A stretch of DNA of 64,000 bases from Limnephilus marmoratus (lineage: Eukaryota; Arthropoda; Insecta; Trichoptera; Limnephilidae): assembly GCA_917880885.1 (NCBI GenBank), contig OU862909.1:28652351-28716350 (forward strand), in the 5' to 3' direction. Within the stretch, counting starts at the first letter, position 1. Every line of letters begins with the position of its first letter. Positions 12,478-26,000 of this stretch are shown one piece after another. The notes below the pieces were generated by a model. It saw only the letters and a list, made by a program, of their open reading frames with translations. It was not told the DNA's origin and searched no databases. A program made the position numbers and the translations under genes.

Positions 12478-12780
12478 AAAGTTGACCTTTATTGGATAAC
12501 CAACACCTCTGCCATAGGTCACCTCAAGTGGTTCGCTACGTTTGGTGATTTAGTAGGGGTGCCCGGGTTCATGGGGTGAGGTCTGCCTAGGTCTTGGAGG
12601 CGGATGCCCAGGACACACTGAACCCCAGATTCCTACCCACCCCTTAAACCCTTTTCCTTCCCAGAACTCTCATCTCCTTCCTTTCCTAAAAAAAATCCTC
12701 CACACAGCATCCCCAAAGATGACATAGGACCTGAGGGAAATTATTTTCCCCACGGCCTCCTGTGTGGAGCTCATGTAAAA
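12478..12780 (+). repeat. R2 fragment inside unit 3
   Basis: It runs from GACCTTTATTGGATAACC through CCTCCACACAGCATCCCC to CTCATGTAAAAAA, the R2 3' end. A matching fragment sits at the same place in unit 4 (about 15440-15745), so the capture predates the duplication of these units. Confidence 0.6.
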
Positions 12781-12964
12781 AAAAATAATTAAATGCATAT
12801 AAATTCACCTTTCCCAAAAAGCCAGAAATAATTGAAAAAAAAACATGTTTTAATATATTTTTACTTGCTTAGTTCTGCACTCCTGGTATTTATCCTTTCA
12901 AAATTTTGTTTTATTCGAGTAAAAAAAAGAATAGAAAAAATATTCTTTCATAGCGTACTCTACT

Positions 12965-12981
12965 CCCCCCCCCCCCCCCCC
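12965..12981 (+). repeat. C17 homopolymer opening a pyrimidine-rich stretch
   Basis: Seventeen consecutive C residues are followed by about 90 bases of C/T-rich sequence with CCCTCCC groups up to 13070. Unit 4 has the homologous tract shortened to C12 at 15926-15937. The minus strand is therefore a run of G groups. Confidence 0.85.
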
Positions 12982-14695
12982 TCCTCCATCCCGCAAGACC
13001 CCCTCCCGGGTTCCCCTCCCCCTTCCCAGATTACCCTCCCCCCTCCCTGGTTTTCCTCCCCCCTCTTTTTTAACCAACACCTCTGCCATAGGTCACCGCT
13101 ACGCTTAGTGATTTAGCAGGGGTGCCCGGGTTCATGGGATGAGGTGTGTCTAGGTCTGATGATCAGGACACACTGAAGCCCAGATTCCTACCCACCCCTT
13201 AAACCCTTTTCCTTCCCAGAACTCTTCTCTCCTTCGTTTCCCTAAAAGACGAAGCGAGCAGGCGTGTTAAATTAAAAATATGAAGAAAAAACGATGTCTG
13301 AATGCGGATGAAGCGAGGAATGAGCGCCTACAAAGGGAACAGGTAGTCCACCGCTCCCCCAAAGTTTCATCGCAATCGGATGAACGGTTTAGCAATGCAT
13401 AATTTCATGATGGCAGAGCTCACTATTGTAGTTGTATTGTAAGTGCTAAGTAGGTACTTTGTTGTAATATTTCACCAAAACGACGCCATTATGTTGTTGA
13501 GCATAAAATAATTTTATAAAAACTTCTTTTCAACCCAAATAATTTTATTCAATATCATGATTTGATATTTAAAGAAAAAAATCCCCTGCAAGTAAGTACC
13601 TACCTAGAACAGCGTAATATATATATTTTTTGTTATTTCACAATATCCAAATAGAATAACATTTAAAAATAATAAGGCTGGGTTGTTTAAAAAAAAAATG
13701 GATAATTCTTAAATTTTTTCTTGTCAATTTTCAGTTCAAGAAAGTTCTGTATTTATTTCAGTTTTGTGATGCAACTGGCCTTTAAAGATAAAAAAAAAAC
13801 AGAACTTGAATAGAACCGATACAGAACGTGAAAATTAACTTTAGAAAAAGTTTAATTATTCAATATATCATCAAAACAACCTTACCTTAGTATTTATTGC
13901 ATTAAAACCTAATTCGTTGTGTAGGTACCCATTCAGGTAGGTACCTGCGCATTTCCTTCAATTCCTGCAATCTTTGCTTTTTTCATCATATTTGCAATAC
14001 TACCGAAATAAGTAGGTACCTACCCCGAATGAATAACGTGTTAATTTGAACTGGCTAGCAAAATTTTAACTTCCGATGGAATCTGTAAGCGCGTGTTTTG
14101 ATGATTTTTTTTCGGAAAATGTCGAATTTTGTCAGCATCTCGTGAACTATTTTATATGGGATGGGCATACAATTTTGGTTTTAAAAGTTGCGGAATTCTC
14201 TATTGTATTAGATTTTTGAAAAACATCCGAGCCGGGATCGGTTTTGGGGCCGCAATGCCGCGTACCGTAAAACCACTACCGAAAACCGTGAAAAGTCTGC
14301 TTTGTTAGGCTAAAAATTTGACGTCTGAGATCCCTGACCTGACTCAACATTCCTAGCATTTTCATTTGCATTGAAACTGATGGCCAAAATGACATCATTT
14401 TTTTTGGAAACGCGAACCTGTCGGCGGGAAATGTAACCTGGCCGAATTGAGTGTAATTTTACTATTGGTTCTAGTTTTCGCCGTTGATTCGCGTCAGTTT
14501 TTCTGTAAATAAGGCGCTAATTTTGTCGACAAAAATAAACTCCGCAAAATCAAAGTACTGAGGGTGCACTGAATTTGCTTCAACCGAAAGTGAACCTTGA
14601 GGTGGGTGAAACGTAAAAGGCGTAATGGTCGTTTTTGCGTCAACAAAAAAGTGCGCGGAAAAAGAGCTTTCCCAAACCAAACATTAATATATATA

Positions 14696-17613
14696 CTAGG
14701 TTTTGCCCGTTGCAGAAGCAACTGACGGGTTAAAACACTTTGCGATTTGCGTGTGAATGTGGATGAAGCGAGGAGGAGTGTGTGTTAAATTAGTTATATG
14801 AAGAAACCTGAGGTTACAGTGACTTTGCAACGCATGCCGGGTACCCGTTGTATATAATGTTATAATATAGTGCAGGCATTTGCAAGGCGCTTGCATAATA
14901 ATGTAGTTTCCCTGAACTTGGAATGGAATACAGTTAAGTTGATCCCGAGGTTACAGTGATGTTGCAACGCATGCCGGGAACCCTTTGTATATAATGTTTT
15001 AATATAAAACAGGCGTTTGCAAGTCGCTTGTATTATAATGTAGTTTCTCGGAACTTAGAATGGAACCATTACAGTTAAGTTGACCCCGAGGTTACAGCGA
15101 TCTTGCAACGCATGCCGGGTACCCTTTGTATATAATGTTATAATATAAAGCAGGCGTTTGCAAGGCGCTTGCATTATAATGTAGTTTCCCGGAACTTGGA
15201 ATGGAACCATTACAGTTAAGTTGACCCCGAGATTACAGTGATGTTGCAACGCATGCCGGGTACCCGTTGTATATAATGTTATAATACATTGCATGCGTTT
15301 GCAAGGCGCTTGAATTATAATGTAGTTTCCCGGAACTTGGAATGGAACCATTACATTTAAGTTGACCCCGAGGTTACAATGTTGTTGCAACGCATGCCGG
15401 GTACCCGTTGTATATAGTGTCATGTAGAATTACAAATCCCCAAAGTTGACCTTTATTGGATAACCAACACCTCTGCCATAGGTCACCTCAAGTGGTTCGC
15501 TACGTTTGGTGATTTAGTAGGGGTGCCCGGGTTTATGGGGTGAGGTCTGCCTAGGTCTTGGAGGCGGATGCCCAGGACACACTGAACCCCAGATTCCTAC
15601 CCACCCCTTAAACCCTTTTCCTTTCCAAAACTCTCATCTCCTTCCTTTCCTAAAAAAAATCATCCACACAGCATCCCCAAAGATGACATAGGACCTGAGG
15701 GAAATTATTTTCCCCACGGCCTCCTGTGCGGAGCTCATGTAAAAAAAAAATTAAATGCATATAAATTCACCTTTCCCAAAAAGCCAGAAATAATTGAAAA
15801 AAAACATGTTCTTTATATATTTTCCCTTTCTTAGTTCTGCACTCCTGGCATTTATCCTTTTAAAATTTCGTTTTATTCGATTAAAAAAAGAACAGAAAAA
15901 ATATTCTTTCATAGCGTACTCTACTCCCCCCCCCCCCTTCCTTCATCCCGCAAAACCCCCTCCCGGGTTCCCCTCCCCCTTCCCAGGTTACCCTCCCCCC
16001 TCCCTGGTTTTCATCCCCCCTCTTTTTTAACCAACACCTCTGCCATAGGTCACCCTAGGTGATTCGCTACGCTTAGTGATTTAGCAGGGGTGCCCGGGTT
16101 CATGGGATGAGGTGTGTCTAGGTCTGATGATCAGGACACACTGAAGCCCAGATTCCTACCCACCCCTTAAACCCTTTTCCTTCCCAGAACTCTTCTCTCC
16201 TTCGAAAAAAACGATGTCTGAATGCGGATGAAGCGAGGAATGAGCGCCTACAAAGGGAACAGGTAGTCGACCGCTCCCCCAAAATTTCGTCGCAATCGGA
16301 TGAACGGTTTAGCAATGCATAATTTCATGATACCAGAGCTCACTATTTGTAGTTGTATTGTAAGTACTAAGTAGGTACTTTGTTGTAATATTTCACCAAA
16401 ACGACGCCATTATGTTGTTGAGCATAAAATAATTTTATAAAAACTTCTTTTCAGCACAAATAATTTTATTCAATATCATGTTTTATTTTTAAAGGAAAAA
16501 AGTCCCTGCAAGAAAGTACCTACCTAGAACAGCGTAATATATATATTTTTTTGTTACTTCACAATATCCAAATAGATAATCTGCACATTTAAAAATAACA
16601 TAACATAAAAATAATAAGGCTGGGTTGTTTAAAAAAAATAATTGACAATTTTACAAATTTTTCTTGTCAATTTTCAGTTCTAGAAAATTCCGTAATTATT
16701 TCAGTTTTGTGATGTAACTGGCCTTTATTGAGAAAAAACAGAATTTGAGTAGAACCAACACAGAACGTGAAAATTAACTTTAAAAAAAAAAAATTGAATT
16801 ATTTAGTATCATCGAAACAACCTTACCTTAGTATTTATTGCATTAAAACCTAATTCGTTGTGTAGGTACCCATTCAGGTAGGTACCTGCGCATTTCCTTA
16901 GATTCCGGCAATCTTTGCTTTTTTCATCATATTTGCAATACTACCGAAGTAAGTAGGTACCTACCCCGAATGAAAAACGTGTTAATTTGAACTGGCCAGC
17001 AATAATTAAACTTCCGATGGAATCTGTGAGCACGTGTTTTGATGATTTTTTTTCGGAAAATTTCGAGTTTTGTCAGGATCTCCTGACATATTTTATATGA
17101 GAATCGTATGTTTTATTGTTATTAAAAGTTGCGGAATCTCTCAGGCTATCGTATTTTTAAAAAACATCTAGCCCGGAATCGGTTTTTCGGCGGCAATGTG
17201 GTTTTCCGAAAAACAACGACCCAAACCGCCGAGAGTTCCGTTTTGTTAGGCTAAAAATTTGACATCTAAGATTTTGACCATAGACCTAGCATTTTCCTTT
17301 GAGGAAAATGCTAAGTCTTTTTTTGTCATTTTTTTTTTGAAACGCTATCTGTCGGCGGGAAATACAACCGAGCCGAATCGAGTGATTCGAGTAGAGCTTC
17401 TAGTTTTCGCCGCCGATTCGTATCGGAGAATAAATCCCTGTATATATTTCATTTTGTCGAAAAAAAAGTGCTTACAGTTTTCATTCGGAATTTGCTTCAA
17501 CCGAAAGTGAACCTTGAGGTGGATGAAACGTAAAGGGCGTACTGGTCGTTTTTGCGTCGACGAAAAAGTGAGCTTTTCCCGACCTATCCCAAAACCAAGC
17601 ATTAATATATATA
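14696..17613 (-). mobile_element. Array unit 4 (type B body, 2918 bp, with R2 fragment)
   Basis: The 140-bp monomers, the R2 fragment and the C-rich tract match unit 3. The right half switches to type B, marked by TTTTTCGGCGGCAATG, CCGCCGAGAGTTCCG and the terminal GACCTATCCCAAAACC. The change of partner between left and right halves marks units 3 and 4 as a recombinant pair. Confidence 0.78.
15440..15745 (+). repeat. R2 fragment inside unit 4
   Basis: Same breakpoints as the unit 3 fragment, with a few substitutions (for example TCATCCACACAGCATCC). Confidence 0.6.
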
Positions 17614-19857
17614 CTAGGTTTTGCCCGTTGCAGAAGCAACTGACGGGTTTAAACACTATGCGATTTGACGTGTGAACGTGGATGAAGCGAGGAAGAGTGT
17701 GTGTTAAATTAAATATATGAAGAAACCTGAGTTCACAGTGGCCTTGCAACGCATGCCGGGTACCCGTTGTATATAATGTTATGTAGTGCAGCGCTTGCAT
17801 TAAAATGTAATTTCCCAGGAATTGGAATGGAACCATTACAGTTAAGTTGATCCCGAGGTTACAGTGACCTTGCAACGCATGCCGAGAAACCGTTGTTTAT
17901 CATGTTATATATTGCAGGCACTTGCTTTAAAATATTATTTCCCGGGAATTGGGATGGAACCATTACAGTTAAGTTGACCCCGAGGTTACAGTGACCTTGC
18001 AACGCATGCCGTGTACCCGTTGTATATTATGTTATAAATTGCAGGCGCTTGCATTAAAATTTTATTTCCCAGGAATCGGGATGAAACCATTACAGTAAAG
18101 TTGACCCCTAAGTTAAAGTCTCCTTGCAACGCATACCGGGTACCCGTTGTATATAATTTTATATAGTGCAGGTGCTTGCATTATAATGTAGTTTCCCGGT
18201 ACTTGGGATGGAACCATTATAATTAAGTTGACCCCGAGGTTACAGTGACCTTGCAACGCATGCCGGGTACCCGTTGTATATACTGTTATATAGTGCAGGC
18301 GCTTGCATTATAATGTAGTTTCCCAGGACTTCGGATGGAAACATTACAGTTTTATTGACCCCCAGGTTAAAGCGGCCTTGCAACGCATGCCGGGTACCCG
18401 TTGTATATAATTTTATAATGTTGTTTCCCGGGACTTGGTAGGGAACCATTACGGTTTAGTTGACCCCGAAGTTAAAGTGGCCTCGCAACGCATGCCGGGT
18501 ACCCGCTGTATATAATTAATTTATTTACGCACAAATAGTCCATTAACAATAACAATCGGTTGCACGGTTTAGCAGTGCAAAATTTCATTATGCCGGAGCT
18601 CACTATTGTAGTTGTATTGTATTTCATTTTGCAAGTGTAAGTACTAAGTAGGTACTTTGTTGTAATATTTCACCAAAACGACGCCATCATGCTGTTGAGC
18701 ATAAAATAATTTTCACTATAAATAAATTCATTCAATATCATGTTTTGATTTTTAAATGAAAAAAGTCCCTGGAAGTAAGTACCTACCTAGAACACGCGTA
18801 ATTATTTTTTTATTTAACAATGTCCAAATAGAACACACTTATAAAAAAAAAATATAATTAATAATAAAAAAATTGTCAATTCTTAAAATTTTTCTAGTAA
18901 ATTTTCAGTTCTAGAAAGTTCCGTTCGAGTTCTGTAATTATTTCAGGTTTGTGATGTAACTGGCCTATATTGAGAAAAAACAGAATTTCAGTAGAAGCAA
19001 CTCAGAACGTGAAAATTAACTTAAAAAAAGTTAAATTATTCAGTATCATCGAAACAACCTTACCTTAGTATTTATTGCATTAAAACCTAATTCGTTGTTT
19101 AGGTACCCATTCAGGTAGGTACCTGCGCGTTTCCTTAGATTCCGGCAATATTTGCTTTTTTCATCATATTTGCAATACTACCGAAATAAGTAGGTACCTA
19201 CCCCGAATGAATAGCGTGTTAATTTGAACTGGCCACCAATATTTAAACTTCCGATGGAATCTTTGAGCGCGTATTTTGATGATTATTTTTCGGAAAATTT
19301 CGAGTTTTGTCAGCATCTCCTGACTCTTTTTACATGGGATGGGCATGTTATATTGGTGTTAAAAGTTGCGGAATCTATCCGGCTATCGTATTTTCAAAAA
19401 ACATCTAGCCCGGAATCGGTTTTTCGGCGGTAATGTCGTTTTCCGAAAAACAACGACCGAAACCGCCGAGAGTTCCGTTTTGTTAGGCTAAAAATTTGAC
19501 ATCTGAGATCCTGACCTATGTCAATAGTCCTATATAGCATTTTCCTTTGTGAAATTAGCGGGTTTTTTCGTCACTTTTTTTTTTCAAACGCCGTCTGTCG
19601 GCGGGAAATACAACCGAACCGAATCGAGTGATTCGAGTAGAGCTTCTAGTTTTCGCCGCCGATTCGTATCGGAGAATAAATCCCTGTATATATTTCATTT
19701 TGTCGAAAAAAATTGACTTACAGTTTTCATTCGGAATTTGCTTCAACCGAAAGTGAACCTTGAGGTGGGTGAAACGCAAAGGGCGTACTGGTCGTTTTTG
19801 CGTCGACGAAAAAGTGAGCTTTTCCCGACCTACCCCAAAACCAAGCATTAATATATA
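17614..19857 (-). mobile_element. Array unit 5 (type B, 2244 bp)
   Basis: Shortest unit. Seven 127-bp-class monomers are followed directly by the standard middle and a type-B end (TTTTCCCGACCTACCCC). It lacks any R2 insert. Confidence 0.8.
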
Positions 19858-20454
19858 CTAGCGGGGCCCGTTGCAAAAATGCAACTAACGGGTTAAAAAA
19901 TTATGCGATTTGCGTGTGAACGTGGATGAAGCGAGGAGGAGTGTGTGTTAAATTAAATATATGAAGAAACCTGAAGTTACAGTGACCTTGCAACGCATGC
20001 CGTGTACCCGTTGTATATAATGTTATGTAGTGCAGCGCTTGCATTAAAATGTAATTTCCCAGGAATTTGAATAGAACCATTACAGTTAAGTTGACCATGA
20101 GGTTACAGTGACCTTGCAACGCATGCCGAGCAACCGTTGTATATCATTTTATATATTGCAGGCACTTGCTTTAAAATGTTATTTCCCGGGAATGGGGATG
20201 GAACCATTACAGTTAAGTTGACCCCGAGGTTACAGTGACCTTGCAACGCATGCCGGGAACCCGTTGTATATAATGTTATAATATAGTGCAGACGTTTGCA
20301 AGGCGCTTGCATTATAATGTAGTTTCCCGGAACTTGGAATGGAACCGTTACAGTTAAGTTGACCCCGAGGTTACAGTGATCTTGCAACGCATGCCGGGTA
20401 ACCGTTGTATATAACGTTATGTAGAAATAAAAATCCCCAAAGATGACCTTTATT

Positions 20455-20730
20455 GGATAACCAACACTCATGGCGTAGGTCACCCTAAGTGGTTCGCTAC
20501 GTTTGGTGATTTAGTAGGGGTGCCCGGAATTATGGGGTGGGGTTTGTCTAGGTCTTGGAGGCGGATGACCAGGACACACTGAACCCCAGATTCCTACCCA
20601 CCCCTTAAACCCTTTTCCTTCTCAGAACTCTCATCTCCTTCTTTGCCTTAAAAAACCCTCCATCCAGCATCTCCAAAGATGACACGACCGTGAGGGAAAT
20701 TATTTTCCTCAGGGTCTCCTGTGTGGAGCT
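20455..20730 (+). repeat. R2 fragment (first) inside unit 6
   Basis: Starts TATTGGATAACCAACACTC and ends near GTCTCCTGTGTGGAGC; equivalent to about 37170-37445 in unit 12. Confidence 0.55.
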
Positions 20731-20924
20731 TTTTCCTCCCCCCCTCTCGCGCCTCATTAATTCATTCCCGGTACATTTAGTTTTCAAAAAGCGAGAAATG
20801 TGCACCTACTTCGGTCGCCCGGTTCATTATTGTATCCCGATTGATCATTATTGTATTCAGAAACCATCGCGGGAATGCACACATCAAATTTCCAAAAGTC
20901 TCATCGCAATCGGATGAACCAACA

Positions 20925-21330
20925 CCGCTGTCAAAGGTCACCTAAGTGGTTCGCTACGTTTGATGACTTAGCAGGGGTGCCCGGGTTCATGGGATGAGGT
21001 TTGTCTAGGTCTTGGTGGCGGATACGTTTGACCTACCACTGCATGGCGGGCTGGATTGGAGGAGACTGATTGAGGGAGGCTTTTTATCTCTCCAGCCAGA
21101 TTCTCCCAACCCTTCGCCTCGCACCGCAGTGTGAGGAATAGATTCATACGTCCGTTACTCCTGGCCACACTGACCCCCAGATTCCTACCCACCCCTCATA
21201 CCCTTTTCCTTCTTATATCTTCTTCTCCTTTCTTTCCCTCAAAAAACCCTCCACACAGCATCCTCAAAAATGACATAGGCCCCTAGGGAAATTGTTTTCC
21301 TCGGTGCCTCCTGTGTGGAGCTAATGTAAA
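20925..21330 (+). repeat. R2 fragment (second) inside unit 6
   Basis: Contains the middle part that the first fragment lacks (TCTCCAGCCAGATTCTCCC, CACCGCAGTGTGAGGAAT) and the 3' end GGAGCTAATGTAAAAAA. Two consecutive R2 pieces in one unit imply either two captures or an internal deletion and duplication. Confidence 0.55.
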
Positions 21331-23052
21331 AAAAAAGTTTAGCAATGCATAATTTCATGATGCCAGAGCTCACTATTGTATATAGAAACCAATGAATGGT
21401 TCCCGGGGCGGCGATACCAATTCCACGTTGAATGATTATCATTAAAATACAAAATACAAAAAAAGCTGTATGTAAATTTAATATTTTTGAAAAAAATTAT
21501 ACCATTCCACTTCAAGCAATTTTATTATACATTTACAAAAAAATCATAAGCAATATCATCAGATTTTGAGTTGTTATGTGCATGTAGGTACCTGCATAGA
21601 TTCTATGTAGAGGTACCTGCACATACGTAAAAAAAACATATGAAATATATTTAGGCTGGGTTTTTCAAAAAATTTATTTAAAAATCTTCAATTTTTCAAG
21701 TTAATTTTAACGTTCTGTGAAAGTTCTGTTCAAATTCTATTCAAGTTCCGTAATTATTTCTGTTTTGAAATAATAGTTTAAATAAATAATAATAAATATT
21801 ATAAGTTTTGAAGATAATTGAATAAATAAAAACCGCACATTACGTGAAAATGAACTTTACTAATTTAAAAATAACATTCATACCAACAGTGGTTATCCAG
21901 AAGCAACCTCCGTGTTCCTACATATTTCAAAAATTACCATCTTGGATGTTTTTTTTTCATTTCATATCATTAATTTTCGATTTAACATTTAAAGGAAAAA
22001 ATCTCGTAAGCCGGTACCTACCTAGTACATACCGAGAAAAATAATGTTGGTGTAGGTACCTACTTACGCGTTTTCTCAATAAATACTTAGCGAATTAGCA
22101 ATAATTCAATAGAACGGTAGGTACCTACCGCGATTTTCTGCATTTAAATCATTCACATTTTTAACGCCAGTACCTACCTCGAGTTTATATTAACTGGCTG
22201 GAAAATTATGCATTGTTGATGATAGATCGATTTCAGAAAATGTCAGAAAAATTTCAATATTTGATGCAATATAGTGTAACATTTTAAATGGGAAGCTACA
22301 CATGTTTTTATTTTAAAAGTTTCTTAAACTTGTATACCTTCTATTTAATCAAAAACATTTCGTGCAAAATGTTTGTTTTCGCCGCAATCTAAGTTCCCGC
22401 AAAGGGCCTTTAAAATGTCAATTTTTCTCCGCTATTTTCGAAAACGCCGTTAAAAAAATTCGAATAAATCCCTAGAAAAATCAGTTTTGTATGGGAAATC
22501 TCTTTACTAAACGGTTCGACGTTTTTTAACGGGTGAACCTGTCGGCAAGAAATATAACTGAGGTCGAATTTCTTCGTCGGTGAGAGATCTAATTGTAGTT
22601 TTCGCCGTTTGGGAGCGCTGTTGACCCTGCGTCATCTTTTTTATATGAAATCTGGTCTGACCCGCAGAGATTGCCGTCCGTGCCCCCTTTCGGGCCAAAT
22701 TGATCTCTGCGGTCGGTGAAACTCGAGGAGCTGAGGTCGATTATCGCCTGCGGGTCGAGGCGGGCGACGGAAATCGAAAGGGCGTAAGCGTCTTTTTCGT
22801 TTTTAAGCGACAATACGCCGTGAGGTCTTGCGGATCGAGGGGGAAAAGAGTCGATTATCGGATCACCAAAACGCGTTTTTTTGGAACGGCCGTTTGTATG
22901 AAATCCCGGTCCACAAGCCTTGCTCGGCCAAATCGACCTCTGCGGTCGGTGAAACTCGACAGGCAGAGTGGTCGATTTTCGCCTGTACTCGGAGGATTAA
23001 AAAAAAAGTGAGTTTTCCTGACCTACCCCAAAACCAAACAATACTATATATA

Positions 23053-26000
23053 CTAGCGGGGCCCGTTGCAGAAGCAACTGACGGGTTAAAACACTATGCG
23101 ATTTGACGTGTGAACGTGGATGAAGCGAGGAGGAGTGTGTGTTAAATTAAATATATGAAGAAACCTGAGGTTACAGTGACCTTGCAACGCATGCCGGGTG
23201 CCCGTTGTATATAATGTTTTAATAGTAGTTTCACTGAACGTGGAATGGAACCATCCCCGAGGTTACAGTGATCTTGCAACGCATGCCGGGTACCCGTCCT
23301 ACATAATGTTATAATATAGTAAAGGCATTTGCAAGGCGCTTGCATCATAATGTAGTTTCCCGGAACTTGGAATTGAACCATCCCCGAGGTTACAGTGATC
23401 TTGCAACGCATGCCGGGTACCCGTTGTATATAATGTTATAATATAGTGCAGGCGTTTGCAACGCGCTTGTATTATAATGTAGTTTCGCGGAACTTGGAAT
23501 GGAACCATCCCCGAGGTTACAGTGATCTTGCAACGCATGCCGGGTACCCGTTGTATATAATGTTATAATATAGTGCAGGCGTTTGAAAGGTGCTTGCATT
23601 ATTATGTAGTTTCACGGAACTTGGAATGAAACCATTACAGTTAAGTTGATCCCGAGGTGACAGTGATCTTGCAACGCATGCCGGGTACCCGTTGTATATA
23701 ATGTACTGTAGTGCTGGCGCTTGCAATAAAACGTAATTTCCCAGGAATTGGGATGGAACCATTACAGTTAAGTTAAGTGGACCCGGAGGTTACAGTGCCT
23801 TGCAACGCGAGCCGGGTACCCGTTGTATATAATGTTTTAATGTAGGGTAGGCGCTTGCATTATAATGTAGTTTCCCAGGACTTGGGATTCTAGAGCTCAC
23901 TATTGTATATAGAAACCAATGAATGAATGGTACCCGGGGCAGCGGTACCAATCTCACGTTCAATGATTATCATTAAAATGCAAAATACAAAAAAAGCTTT
24001 TTTTTATTTAATATTTTTCATTATAATTATCCCGTTTAACTTCGAGCAATTTCGTTATACATTTACAAAAAAAAATACATAAGCAAAATCATCAGATGAA
24101 TCCGTGTTGTTATGTGTAGGTAGGTACCTACGTAGATTCTTTGTAGAATATAATTTAAGCTGTGTTGTCTAAAAAAAAACTTCCATTTTTAAAGTAAATC
24201 TTAACGTTTTGTGAAAGTTCTGTTCAAATTCTATTCGAGTTCAATAATTATTTCTGTTTCCATAATAATTGGAAGGCTTTTGACCTCTCCAGCCAGATTC
24301 TCCCAACCCTTCCCATTGCACCGCAGTGTGAGGAATAGATTCGTACGTCCGTCACTCCTGCCAACACTCTCCCCCAGATTCCTAAACACCCGTCATATCT
24401 TTTTCCTTCCCATATCTTCTTCTCCTTCCTTTCCATTAAAAAACCCACCCCACAACATCCTCAAAGATGACACATGCCCCTAGGATTCAGAACGGGCCTT
24501 TTCTTGCGTAATTTCGTGATGCCAAAGCTCACTATTGTATTCTGAAACTGTATGTATTTGTCTAGGTCTTAGTGGCGGATAGCCAGATTCTCCCAACCCT
24601 TCGCCTTGAACCGCAGTGTGAGGAATAGATTCATATGTCCGTTACTCCTGGCCACACTGACCCCCAGATTCCTACCCACCCCTCATACCTTTTTCCTTCC
24701 CATATTTTCTTATCCTTCCTTTCCCTTAAAAAACCCTCCGCACAGCATCCTCAAAGATGACATAGGCCCCTAGGGCTCAACGTGGATGAAGCGAGGAGGA
24801 GTGTGTGTTAAATTAAATATATGAAGAAACCTGAGTTCACAGTGGCCTTGCAACGCATGCCGGGTACCCGTTGTATATAATGTTATGTAGTGCAGCGCTT
24901 GCATTAAAATGTAATTTCCCAGGAATTGGAATGGAACCATTACAGTTAAGTTGATCCCGAGGTTACAGTGACCTTGCAACGCATGCCGAGTAACCGTTGT
25001 ATATCATGTTATATATTGCAGGCACTTGCTTTAAAATATTATTTCCCGGGAATTGGGATGGAACCATTACAGTTAAGTTGACCCCGAGGTTACAGTGACC
25101 TTGCAACGCATGCCGTGTACCCGTTGTATATTATGTTATAAATTGCAGGCGCTTGCATTAAAATTTTATTTCCCGGGAATCGGGATGAAACCATTACAGT
25201 AAAGTTGACCCCTAGGTTAAAGTCGCCTTGCAACGCATACCGGGTACCCGTTGTATATAATTTTATATAGTGCAGGTGCTTGCATTATAATGTAGTTTCC
25301 CGGTACTTGGGATGGAACCATTATAATTAAGTTGACCCCGAGGTTACAGTGACCTTGCAACGCATGCCGGGTACCCGTTGTATATACTGTTATAAAGTGC
25401 AGGCGCTTGCATTATAATGTAGTTTCCCAGGACTTCGGATGGAAACATTACAGTTTTATTGACCCCGAGGTTAAAGCGGCCTTGCAACTCATGCCGGGTA
25501 CCCGTTGTATATAATTTTATAAAGTGCATAATTTTATAATGTTGTTTCCCGGGACTTAGTAGGGAACCATTACGGTTTAGTTGACCCCGAAGATAAAGTG
25601 GCCTCGCAACGCATGCCGGGTACCCGCTGTATATAATTAATTTATTTACGCACAAATAGTCCATTAACAATAACAATCGGTTGCACGGTTTAGCAGTGCA
25701 AAATTTCATTATGCCGGAGCTCACTATTGTAGTTGTATTGTATTTCATTTTGCAAGTGTAAGTACTAAGTAGGTACTTTGTTGTAATATTTCACCAAAAC
25801 GACGCCATTATGCTGTTGAGCATAAAATAATTTTCACTACAAATAAATTCATTCAATATCATGTTTTGATTTTTAAATGAAAAAAGTCCCCGCAAGTAAG
25901 TACCTACCTAGAACACGCGTAATGTATATATATATATATTTTATTATTTTTTTTTATTTAACAATGTTTAAATAGAACACACTTAAAAATAAAAAAAATA

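Larger units (their letters stand above)
11732..14695 (-). mobile_element. Array unit 3 (type A body, 2964 bp, with R2 fragment)
   Basis: It uses the longer (about 140-bp) monomer class. The last monomer runs into an R2 fragment (about 12478-12780), then a C17 tract, a second R2 piece (about 13078-13250) and finally the type-A body. Its left half matches unit 4, but its right half does not. Confidence 0.78.
19858..23052 (-). mobile_element. Array unit 6 (type C, 3195 bp)
   Basis: It begins with the CTAGCGGGGCCC form of the 3' terminus, with hairpin GTTGCA/TGCAAC. A short mixed monomer block is followed by two R2 pieces (about 20455-20730 and 20925-21330), then a diverged type-C body with the same layout but little direct similarity to A/B. 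It is nearly identical along its length to unit 12. Open frames near 22700-23011 lack ATG starts and are not credible genes. Confidence 0.8.

Noticed and set aside
22700..23011. Plus-strand open frame in unit 6 (and 39420-39812 in unit 12)
   Set aside because: No ATG at the apparent start, different lengths in two near-identical units, and competing frames of similar length overlap. Best explained as locally GC-richer repeat sequence.
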